Shown piece after piece: positions 9,302 through 15,787 of a stretch of 26,094 bases of DNA. Source of the DNA: Candidatus Methanoplasma sp. (GTDB taxonomy: Archaea > Thermoplasmatota > Thermoplasmata > Methanomassiliicoccales > Methanomethylophilaceae); NCBI GenBank assembly GCA_031256615.1, contig JAIRQG010000031.1:1-26094 (forward strand), given 5' to 3'. The notes beneath the pieces are model-generated. The model was not told the DNA's origin. It ran no database searches and saw only the letters and a list, made by a program, of their open reading frames with translations. Every line of letters begins with the position of its first letter. Within the stretch, counting starts at the first letter, position 1. The position numbers and the translations under genes were made by a program.

Positions 9302-10006
9302 TCATTCTTTGCCCAGCAGGGAATTTTGGAGCTTGTGGTGGTCTTCTATGCAATCCACTTCCGCCCAGAACCTTTTCCGGATATCAACAACATATGCGGG
9401 AAGCACATCAAGATGTTTGTATATCACCTGCTGCCACCAGCTCCCGTAGTCCTCTGCGAGGATCATCTCCTCAAGGTACTTCCTGAACGCCGGAAGAACG
9501 GAGTTTCTGACCTTTGCGACCCCGGCCGACTCATAATTGCGGTGCTCCGGCGGTATTGTCTTGCTTGCCTCCATTATCCTGCCGTTTTCTGTCCTGAAAC
9601 AAAGATCCCCCTTTGCTGCGGTAAGGGGATCGGCAAGAAACGCGATGTCGTGCTCGCTGGCGAGAAGAAGGTCCAACAGATCCTGCCCCCAGTACACATC
9701 AGCATCCATCATGAGGATGCATTCATCATCAAAAAGGACATCCCGCGCAAACCACAACGACGCTATGCTGTTGGTTACCTTGTAAAAAGGGTTGTGGTGA
9801 AAAGTGACCTTGCGCCCTTTCAGGGTGTCGTGGATGCATTCATACATGAATCCCGTGACCACATGTGCATCAATGCCGTTCTTCATCAGCATGTCCACGG
9901 TATGGCCGATGATCGTGCTGTTGCCGGCAGGAAGTGTGCTTTTGGGCTGATCGATGTGGTTGCCGATTCTGCTCCCGACTCCTGCCGCCATCAATATTGC
10001 TTTCAT
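9302..10006 (-). CDS. LicC/IPCT-like nucleotidyltransferase (probable cytidylyltransferase)
   Basis: 234 residues, a single Rossmann-like nucleotidyltransferase domain. It shows the N-terminal MKAILMAAGVGSRIG loop with PK at 21-22, NSIASLWFAR (the NxxSLxxA feature of LicC-type phosphocholine cytidylyltransferases) and the metal-binding D101-A-D103 (MMDADVYWG). It lacks a C-terminal beta-helix. The ATG at 10006 is preceded by agggggaa. It lies 116 bases downstream of a CDP-alcohol phosphotransferase gene on the same strand; this pairing is known for IPCT/DIPPS inositol-phosphate systems and for phosphocholine or phosphonate head-group systems. The inferred reaction is CTP plus a phosphorylated or phosphonylated alcohol giving a CDP-alcohol and pyrophosphate. 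Which alcohol (inositol, choline/ethanolamine-like, phosphonate) is undetermined; a sugar-1-phosphate substrate is also possible. Confidence 0.75.
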   Translation of the reverse strand: MKAILMAAGVGSRIGNHIDQPKSTLPAGNSTIIGHTVDMLMKNGIDAHVVTGFMYECIHDTLKGRKVTFHHNPFYKVTNSIASLWFARDVLFDDECILMMDADVYWGQDLLDLLLASEHDIAFLADPLTAAKGDLCFRTENGRIMEASKTIPPEHRNYESAGVAKVRNSVLPAFRKYLEEMILAEDYGSWWQQVIYKHLDVLPAYVVDIRKRFWAEVDCIEDHHKLQNSLLGKE

Positions 10007-10090
10007 TTATTCCCCCTGCACACCCAAATACTGCGCATTCGCCGGATACAAGTGCAAGGCGTCATATGTGGCAGTGGCTTTATTTGTTTC

Positions 10091-10108
10091 GCCGGGTTCA
10101 GACCCGGC
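10091..10108. other. Perfect 7-bp hairpin in the gap between two genes
   Basis: gccgggt and acccggc flank a 4-base loop in the 116-base spacer between the CDP-alcohol phosphotransferase stop and the cytidylyltransferase start. Neither strand has a T-run directly after it, so it does not look like an ordinary terminator. It could act as a processing or stabilising element within a shared transcript. Confidence 0.4.
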
Positions 10109-10122
10109 TCATGCATAATGGG

Positions 10123-10977
10123 TCACTTCAGCCTTCTGTAGAGGATCACTATCCTGACCGCCAGAGCCACAGTGTATCCCACTGCATAAAAGAACAGGAA
10201 CAGAGGAATCCATCCCTGTATCCACAAAATATCCGGCTGGAACGGCAGCCACTCCAGCGAATAAAAGAGATTCAGCACTGCAAATCCCAGCAGGAAGAAG
10301 AATAGGTTCATGAAGGTCAGCGGGTTATAATCGCGGATCAGCCGATATATATTCGGATTGGAGAACATCTTCCCTTCTACCGCCTGGCTCTGTCCTCTGA
10401 GCAGCCCTTCTTCCGGCTGGACGCTGTTGTATATCTCGGGAACGAGCATGACCAGAAGTATCGTTACACCCGCCAGGCATCCGAAGAATAGGCTGTTGAG
10501 GTCTCCTGCTATATTGTATGTGCCGTTGATGATGTTGCTCAGGATCTCCGAGATATTCGAGCCTATGTTCGCACCCGAAAAGTATTCCCCTGCCCCGAGA
10601 CAGATGAACAAAGCCGGGAACGTCAGACTGTGGTTCACCAGATCCAGGAAGAGACCGCGTTTTGATGTCTTCTTCTTATATCTGGCGATCTCGCCGTCCG
10701 TACAGTCGAGAGTGAAGCCCACTATCCATCCGACAGCGCCTATGACGGTAAGGACAGGATTGCCGAAGAGGAACAAAAGAGAAGACACCATCATCATGAC
10801 CCCCCAGAGCCATGTCACCTGGTTGGGGGTGATGTTGGTCTTAACAAGCATCCTTGTGAAAAGGAAACTGAGTTTCCTGTAGAAAACACGGTCTATTACC
10901 GGTGCGGTGTCTATCTTTTTTTCAGGCTGGCAGATGCGGCGCATCTCCTCGATAGCTTCCTTTTTCTCCCTTCCCAT
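10123..10977 (-). CDS. CDP-alcohol phosphotransferase family membrane enzyme with altered last motif residue
   Basis: 284 residues from the ATG at 10977; the frame runs upstream, but the extra residues are non-conserved. It has about 6-8 membrane segments. The CDP-OH motif DxxDGxxAR(x8)GxxxDxxxD is present as D91, D94, G95, A98, R99, G108, D112 and then H116 instead of the usual fourth Asp, which serves as catalytic base in characterised members. A 40-residue polar N-terminus rich in charged residues precedes the fold. The enzyme should transfer a phospho-alcohol from a CDP-alcohol to a lipid or polyol acceptor at the inner membrane face, releasing CMP. It is followed by a cytidylyltransferase gene likely making its donor. 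A phospholipid-head-group or di-inositol-phosphate-like product is possible; the acceptor is unknown. Confidence 0.78.
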   Translation of the reverse strand: MGREKKEAIEEMRRICQPEKKIDTAPVIDRVFYRKLSFLFTRMLVKTNITPNQVTWLWGVMMMVSSLLFLFGNPVLTVIGAVGWIVGFTLDCTDGEIARYKKKTSKRGLFLDLVNHSLTFPALFICLGAGEYFSGANIGSNISEILSNIINGTYNIAGDLNSLFFGCLAGVTILLVMLVPEIYNSVQPEEGLLRGQSQAVEGKMFSNPNIYRLIRDYNPLTFMNLFFFLLGFAVLNLFYSLEWLPFQPDILWIQGWIPLFLFFYAVGYTVALAVRIVILYRRLK

Positions 10978-11219
10978 TGTATCGGTAATTGACTGATGTT
11001 TATTTAATGCTGTGTGAAAGAACCAGCATGTCAAAAATCTCAGAGGTCGGCATCCCGCCGCATAAAGCATATCTATGCCTCGGTTCTGACATTGTTTTGT
11101 AAAGAAAACCTGCGTACTCCGAACGTCTGAGGTCTTCTGAAGGCAACATGGAAAAATTTATCTATCTGCCATATGTTTAAAAAAAGGCGCCATGCAAACA
11201 ATGGCAAAGTGGTGGTTTT

Positions 11220-12110
11220 GTGAACAACTCTATTCCTGTCTCGCTGGGGATCTGCGCATATAATGAGGTTGCGAACATAGAGAAAGCTGTCCGATCTGTG
11301 TTCGAACAGACCCTTGACGGTTTTGTTCTGAAAGAAGTGATAGTGGTCTCCAGCGGAAGCACTGACGGGACGGATGATGCCGTGAAAACACTGAAGAATG
11401 AGTTCGGCAACCTCACGCTCATACGGCAGGAAAAAAGGGAAGGAAAGAACTCAGCGATCAACTGTTTCCTTAACAGTAAGAACACGGATCTGGTAACAAT
11501 GCTGAATGCGGATACTGTGTTCTGCGATGAACACTGCTTCCAAAAATTGCTGGAACCGTTCCTGGACAGCGAGACGGGGATCGTGGGCGGGCATCCTATC
11601 CCCACTAACGACAAGAAGACCGTTGCAGGCTTCGCATCGCATATGATATGGACGATGCACCATCATATATCTCTTGTACAGCCAAAGATCGGAGAGATAA
11701 TTGCATTCAGGGACATAGGCACAAGGCTGTCTGTGAACACGCAGAGCGACGAGGATACCCTGAAAATGAGGCTCGAAGAGAAAGGGTACAAAAGCGTATA
11801 TGCGCCGGAAGCGAAAGTGTTCAACAGAGGACCGGAAACATTAAAGGATTTTATGAAACAGCGGACGAGAGTGAACATAGGCGAATGCTACATCAAACGG
11901 GAGCATGACTTTGCGATACCTACTTGGAACATGCGGATGCTGTACCCTGCGCTTATCGATACTGTCAAAGATCTTGGATTCAGCCCCGTGAAACTTATCA
12001 TCTCTACCATGGCGGAGATGTATTCAAGGGTCAAAGCAAGCCTGCACGTAAGGTTCGGAAAAGGAGATATCCGCATCTGGGAACAGGTCAAAACGACAAA
12101 GAAACTATGA
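11220..12110 (+). CDS. GT2 family glycosyltransferase
   Basis: 296 residues, GT-A fold. The N-terminus SIPVSLGICAYNEVANIEKAV and SSGSTDGT are GT2 nucleotide-binding elements, N96-A97-D98 (LNADTVF) is the metal-binding DxD equivalent, and a late TRVNIGE region closes the domain. No membrane helix is evident, so it is cytosolic or peripheral. The start is GTG at 11220 because both nearby ATGs (11192, 11201) are in another frame; a weak ggtgg lies just upstream and a TATA-like atatgttta at 11172-11180 would give a leader of about 20 bases. It stands alone on this strand, followed by T-runs. It is probably an inverting transferase extending the cluster's glycan; donor and acceptor are not deducible. 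Confidence 0.82.
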   Translation: MNNSIPVSLGICAYNEVANIEKAVRSVFEQTLDGFVLKEVIVVSSGSTDGTDDAVKTLKNEFGNLTLIRQEKREGKNSAINCFLNSKNTDLVTMLNADTVFCDEHCFQKLLEPFLDSETGIVGGHPIPTNDKKTVAGFASHMIWTMHHHISLVQPKIGEIIAFRDIGTRLSVNTQSDEDTLKMRLEEKGYKSVYAPEAKVFNRGPETLKDFMKQRTRVNIGECYIKREHDFAIPTWNMRMLYPALIDTVKDLGFSPVKLIISTMAEMYSRVKASLHVRFGKGDIRIWEQVKTTKKL

Positions 12111-12174
12111 TGGCCGCTAGAGCCTCTTCGTACCCGGCCTCATGGTCTGGCACATGGCCTCTGCCATCAGAAAT

Positions 12175-12210
12175 ATGCTCTGCAGCCTCGGCCTTTTTTA
12201 TGCTTTTTTC
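12175..12210 (+). terminator. T-rich terminator downstream of the GT2 gene
   Basis: Two T6 runs (12194-12199 and 12204-12209) follow a GC-rich stretch with a small gcc-tc-ggc fold. Archaeal transcription often ends at such T-tracts. A third T-run lies at 12255-12261, before the next promoter. Confidence 0.45.
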
Positions 12211-12308
12211 TCTATTCGAACGGTGCGTGATGTCTTTCTCATTCCTATGCCGCGTTTTTTTAATATTTTGCCATAAAGAACTGCCGAACACTGTTGGAGG
12301 CAATAGTA

Positions 12309-12317
12309 ATTATATAA
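12309..12317 (+). promoter_or_regulatory. TATA box for the two-gene membrane-protein operon
   Basis: attatataa is a near-ideal archaeal TATA element. Its centre is about 23 bases from the GTG at 12336, so the transcript should begin at or just past that codon. The mRNA is either leaderless at 12336 or translation starts at the in-frame GTG 12351. Confidence 0.6.
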
Positions 12318-12335
12318 AAAGAACGTCCAGCTGTT

Positions 12336-12926
12336 GTGAATAAGAAAGCGGTGTTCTTTCAAACGCTTGCGCTTGCGGTGTCTGTTGCGTCATTATTCAT
12401 AGCGACGGCCAGAGAAGAACCCACTCTTCTCGCATCCAGCATCTTCGCAACCTTTGGTGTGGCTGTCTCTGTGTTCTTTTCACTTTCGAAGAACAAACAC
12501 ATGAACATTGCCGTTTTGACGTTCCTATCGGCATGTCTTCTGATATCCGCTTTTTCTGAGATATTCGCAAATTTCGGAGAAAGCTACATAGGATATCTGT
12601 CAAGGGCACCTGCCTATCTGGGAGTCGGATGCCTTTATCTCGCATCCCTCATCGCGTTCTTCGGACTTAGACTCGACAGGATACTTACGTCGATCTTCAT
12701 TGTTGTGTTTGAGATGTCCGTTTCCGTGTCCGGTGCGATCGCGATAAGCATCATGAAGGCCCCGCTGCTTGATTCTGGTGACGCAGGCATGATAGATGCC
12801 GCATGCATCAGCCAGCAGCTCATGGTCGGATTCCTTTTGGCGATCCTTGCTTCGTTGATCGTTTTCTTCTACCTGAAGGCGAAGAACATCTTCCTTGTGA
12901 CGGAAGATGTAATGCTGGAGGGATGA
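12336..12926 (+). CDS. Integral membrane protein of unknown function, about six helices
   Basis: 196 residues, mostly hydrophobic, with about six predicted membrane segments; loops are short and the only polar stretches are near residues 26-30, 48-53 and the C-terminus. I do not recognise the family. No active-site-like cluster of charged residues inside the membrane is apparent. GTG at 12336 is the first start; because the TATA box is so close, GTG at 12351 (removing five residues) is a real alternative. It is followed by a membrane gene after 1 base, with the ribosome-binding site ggaggg inside the end of this gene, so the two are co-translated. The pair may form a complex or a simple sensor or transport unit; this is inference. 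Confidence 0.7.
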   Translation: MNKKAVFFQTLALAVSVASLFIATAREEPTLLASSIFATFGVAVSVFFSLSKNKHMNIAVLTFLSACLLISAFSEIFANFGESYIGYLSRAPAYLGVGCLYLASLIAFFGLRLDRILTSIFIVVFEMSVSVSGAIAISIMKAPLLDSGDAGMIDAACISQQLMVGFLLAILASLIVFFYLKAKNIFLVTEDVMLEG

Positions 12927-12927
12927 T

Positions 12928-13620
12928 ATGATATCTGAAGAGACGGAAAGAAAAATCGATCTGGCATGTCTGATACTGCTTCCGCTGTCCTTTGTGGTGA
13001 TGTTCCTCCTGGGATTCTTCGGGTACGCCATGAACAAGAACCACGAGTATGCCACGACCGTACAGTTCATTTCCATCTTTGTTGTGATGGTTTTGCCCTT
13101 TATGCGCATCAAAAGAATATTCTATGCGCCGTATTGGTTCATTTTTGTGATGACAGCGAATATCTACATGTTCTCTGTCCTGCTGTTCTTGGGCATATAT
13201 GACAGAATATGGTGGTGGGACCACTTCTCCCACTGGCTGTCGTCACTGCTTGTAGCGATGATAGTTTTCATCGCTCTTCTGATAATAGAAAACTACACAG
13301 AACGCATAACCATCCCAAAGGCGATGCTACTCTTCTTGACATTCATGTTCGGACTGGCGCTCGGCTGCATCTGGGAGATGTGGGAGGCCGGCATGGACGG
13401 AGCTTTTGGCGCTGGAATGATGATCTACAGCGTCCATGATACACTCAACGACCTATGGATGGATTTCTTCGGAGCCCTCACAATGGTCGTCTTGGGGATC
13501 GTCATACTTCATTTCAAGGAACCCGCGGAGATAGTGGGCCGCATCGGTCTTGACCATAAGATGAGGTCCATCGGGAAGAAATGGGACAGACGCTGCGACG
13601 GTCTGCGCAGAAATAAGTGA
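12928..13620 (+). CDS. YjdF/DUF2238-like membrane protein
   Basis: 230 residues with about six membrane segments. The recognisable pattern is the conserved polar set seen in YjdF-like (DUF2238) proteins: WWWDHFSHWLS near residue 91, GCIWEMWEAGMD near 149, and VHDTLNDLWMDFFGAL near 171. The Asp/His/Glu residues in or next to helices could bind a metal or form a catalytic site, but the biochemical role of the family is not established. ATG at 12928 has ggaggg 5 bases upstream, and the start sits 1 base after the previous stop. The C-terminus is basic and cytoplasmic-looking. Family assignment rests on motif resemblance only and is moderately sure. Confidence 0.72.
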   Translation: MISEETERKIDLACLILLPLSFVVMFLLGFFGYAMNKNHEYATTVQFISIFVVMVLPFMRIKRIFYAPYWFIFVMTANIYMFSVLLFLGIYDRIWWWDHFSHWLSSLLVAMIVFIALLIIENYTERITIPKAMLLFLTFMFGLALGCIWEMWEAGMDGAFGAGMMIYSVHDTLNDLWMDFFGALTMVVLGIVILHFKEPAEIVGRIGLDHKMRSIGKKWDRRCDGLRRNK

Positions 13621-13639
13621 ACTCCGCTTTTGATGAAAT

Positions 13640-13665
13640 AAAAAGATGAATGCCTTGGCGGCATT
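13640..13665 (-). terminator. Hairpin terminator downstream of ilvE
   Basis: aatgcc and ggcatt (13649-13665) form a perfect 6-bp stem with a 5-base loop. Read on the minus strand it is followed by catctttttattt, a T-rich tail, directly after the ilvE stop. It also lies behind the membrane gene on the plus strand and may insulate both. Confidence 0.5.
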
Positions 13666-13674
13666 GTTTCTTAA

Positions 13675-14604
13675 TCAGTTTATGTATTCCAGCCAGCGCT
13701 CGTATTTCGGATCCTTTCCGGTGACGATCTCTTGGAATTTTTTATAGACCTTCTTTGTGGTCTCGCCGGTCTTTCCGGAACCTATGGTCCTGCCGTCCAC
13801 ACTGGTGACAGGCACGACCTCCGCCGCGGTCCCCGTCATCCAGATCTCATCGGCCGACACAAGCTGTGTCCTGGTTATCTGCGTCTCTGTGATATCATAA
13901 CCCATGTCGCGCGCGATCTCGATCACGGAGTTCCTGGTTATGCCGTCAAGTATGCATTCCGACGTCTGAGGGGTGTATATCTTTCCATTCTTGCAGATGA
14001 AGATGTTCTCCCCTGTGCATTCGGCAACGTGCCCTGTAGAGTTGAGCATGATCGCTTCGTCCGCACCCTGACGGACGGCTTCCCTTTTCGCCAGGCATGA
14101 TGTGACGTACGCTCCGTTGACCTTCGCCCCTGCTGGTCCGCAGAGGTTGTCCGGTCTGTGCCAGGATGACGTCATGACCTTTGCGCCTTCTTCCGCGGAT
14201 ACGCCGCTCAGGTACGGTCCCATGAAGATGCATGTTATGGAGAAGCTCACCGGTACGCCGATAGGGTTCAGGCCTGCTCTTTCACCGCTCAGGAACACGC
14301 AGGGTTTGATGTAATCAACCTTTTTGTTCGCTTTGACGGTTGCTTTTACCGCATCGATCATATCTTCCAAGCCATAGATCTTGCCTTCGATCTCGGGGTC
14401 TATTCCCATGACCCTGCATCCGTCAAGAAGCCTTGTCATGTGTTCCCTGAGCCTGAATACTGCCGATCCTTTCGGTGTCTGGTACACTCTTATTCCTTCG
14501 AACACTCCTGTACCGTAGTTCATGGCATGCGCCATGACGTGGACCTTCGCATCGTCCCAGTTTATCAGCTTACCGTTTATCCATATCTTCTCTGCTTTTT
14601 CCAT
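13675..14604 (-). CDS. ilvE: Branched-chain amino acid aminotransferase
   Basis: 309 residues, the normal length for class IV PLP aminotransferases of the IlvE group. The N-terminus KIWINGKLINWDDAKVHV, HAMNYGTGVFEGIR, the PLP lysine K161 (GAKVNGAY), LAKREAVRQGADEAIML, CTGENIFI and GITRNSVIEIA are all present in order. It interconverts 2-oxo acids and Leu/Ile/Val with glutamate. ATG at 14604 is chosen because ggaaggg lies about 8 bases upstream; a GTG five codons earlier is in frame but less likely. It lies 18 bases after the ACT-domain gene and is probably co-transcribed, which fits regulation of branched-chain synthesis. Other acetohydroxyacid-pathway genes are not in the window. Confidence 0.93.
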   Translation of the reverse strand: MEKAEKIWINGKLINWDDAKVHVMAHAMNYGTGVFEGIRVYQTPKGSAVFRLREHMTRLLDGCRVMGIDPEIEGKIYGLEDMIDAVKATVKANKKVDYIKPCVFLSGERAGLNPIGVPVSFSITCIFMGPYLSGVSAEEGAKVMTSSWHRPDNLCGPAGAKVNGAYVTSCLAKREAVRQGADEAIMLNSTGHVAECTGENIFICKNGKIYTPQTSECILDGITRNSVIEIARDMGYDITETQITRTQLVSADEIWMTGTAAEVVPVTSVDGRTIGSGKTGETTKKVYKKFQEIVTGKDPKYERWLEYIN

Positions 14605-14622
14605 CTCATTCCCTTCCACAGG

Positions 14623-14985
14623 TCAGAGTGCATTGAGCGCCATCACATATTTCTCGGACTGGCTGCACTCTATTATCTCTTCGACCTGGGCCGCTCCTCC
14701 GACCAGGCCAACATTTCCGTTGGATGTGGATATCAGCGCATATGCTGACTGTCCTTCATAAGGTATCAGTTCTGCATCATATACATCCTGTAATTTCTGA
14801 AGCCTTCCTATTGCGGTCTCCGCAGCCTCTTTGCCTATTACAGAGAGTACCATTCTTGACCTTTTAGGGACCTCGCATTTCCCTACCACTATGGTTTCAA
14901 CGTTGATCTTGTTGCGAGTAAACTCGCCCATGACCCTTTGCATAACGCCGAACTCGTTCTTTACGATCAAGGATATTACGTGCAT
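14623..14985 (-). CDS. ACT-domain protein, acetolactate synthase small-subunit-like (IlvN/IlvH)
   Basis: 120 residues. It starts directly in an ACT fold (HVISLIVKNEFGVMQRVMGEFTRNKINVETI), the layout of the regulatory subunit of acetohydroxyacid synthase, in which valine binds between ACT domains and feedback-inhibits the enzyme. The second half (residues 55-90) looks like the start of the small-subunit C-terminal domain. It is shorter than the usual 160-or-so residues, so the catalytic-activation region may be reduced or it may be a stand-alone regulator. Position just upstream of ilvE supports a branched-chain role. ATG at 14985 is the only good start. The promoter is shared with the divergent gene at 15053. 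Confidence 0.75.
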   Translation of the reverse strand: MHVISLIVKNEFGVMQRVMGEFTRNKINVETIVVGKCEVPKRSRMVLSVIGKEAAETAIGRLQKLQDVYDAELIPYEGQSAYALISTSNGNVGLVGGAAQVEEIIECSQSEKYVMALNAL

Positions 14986-15016
14986 TGTGTCACACCAGGA
15001 TGCGGATTATTCTGCG

Positions 15017-15024
15017 CATATATG
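15017..15024. promoter_or_regulatory. Palindromic TATA box between divergent genes
   Basis: catatatg reads the same on both strands. Its centre (about 15020.5) is about 32 bases from the ATG at 15053 and about 36 bases from the ATG at 14985, so either direction would give a leader of roughly 5-10 bases. It is the only TATA-like element seen in the 67-base gap. Confidence 0.5.
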
Positions 15025-15052
15025 AAATAGTGGTTATTGGTTAACTTAATGG

Positions 15053-15787
15053 ATGGCCGAAAAACGAACCTGCACGGTGATACTTCCAACGTTCAACGAG
15101 GAAGAGAACATCGCAAAGATGGTCTCTTCTCTCAAAGAGATGTATCCCGATTTCTGCATCCTTATCATGGATGATAATTCCGCCGACCGTTCCAAAGAAC
15201 TCGTTGAGGCGTTGAATTTCAGGGATGTCAGGTTCTTCGTGAGGGCCCCTGACGATAAGGGGCTGACCGCCAGCACCTGTGAGGGGATCACCATCGCCGG
15301 AACGGACTTTTTCGTCAACATGGATTCCGATTTCCAGCACCCTCTTGAGGCTGTCGGCAGAATATATGACGAACTGAATAAAGGGTTCGATCTGGTCGTC
15401 GGCATAAGGTCCGACAGGAAAGCGCTCGGCTTCAAAAGAAGCGCTGGGTCATGGCTCTTTCATGCCCTTGCATCATCGGTCCTGTTCGTTCACGGAAAGA
15501 GGAGATCGAAGGACATCATGAGCGGCCTCTTCGGCGGGAGCACGGCGATCTTCTCTGATGTCATCAAAGAGAACGGGAACAAGTTCGAAATGAAAGGGTT
15601 CAAAGTGCTTCTCGATCTTATGAAGTTCGCACCCCCGGAGATCAGGGTCGGAGAGATAACATACGAGTTCGGAAAAAGAATGGGCGGAGAGTCCAAAGTG
15701 AATCCGAAGATCGTATATCTGACGCTCCGTCAGTGCGGCATCGTCGGAAGGTTCTTTGCCAGGTTCTATAAGGCCCTGTTCAGCTGA
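15053..15787 (+). CDS. Polyprenyl-phosphate mannosyltransferase (DPM1-like GT2)
   Basis: 244 residues, soluble single-domain GT2 without C-terminal membrane helices. Diagnostic segments: VILPTFNEEENI at the N-terminus, MDDNSADRS, the D91-S92-D93 metal motif in NMDSDFQHP (DPM1 has MDADLQHPP), DIMSGLFGG (DPMSGFF) and FGKRMGGESKVN (the FxxRxxGESK signature). These identify dolichyl/polyprenyl-phosphate hexose synthases, which move mannose from GDP-mannose to polyprenyl phosphate on the cytoplasmic face. The product would be the donor for the two GT-C enzymes. ATG at 15053 is preferred over the out-of-frame ATG at 15049. It ends by overlapping the GmhA-GmhB fusion gene by 8 bases tail to tail. 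Use of GDP-heptose instead of GDP-mannose is conceivable given the neighbouring operon, but unproven. Confidence 0.87.
   Translation: MAEKRTCTVILPTFNEEENIAKMVSSLKEMYPDFCILIMDDNSADRSKELVEALNFRDVRFFVRAPDDKGLTASTCEGITIAGTDFFVNMDSDFQHPLEAVGRIYDELNKGFDLVVGIRSDRKALGFKRSAGSWLFHALASSVLFVHGKRRSKDIMSGLFGGSTAIFSDVIKENGNKFEMKGFKVLLDLMKFAPPEIRVGEITYEFGKRMGGESKVNPKIVYLTLRQCGIVGRFFARFYKALFS

Noticed and set aside
9218..10141. Long plus-strand open frame (307 codons)
   Set aside because: It lies antisense to the cytidylyltransferase; its translation is rich in Cys, His and Arg without family resemblance, while the minus-strand frame has clear motifs.
10978..11070. Longer N-terminus of the CDP-alcohol phosphotransferase
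   Set aside because: The added 31 residues are Cys/His/Phe-rich and non-family-like; ATG 10977 starts the charged N-terminus expected.
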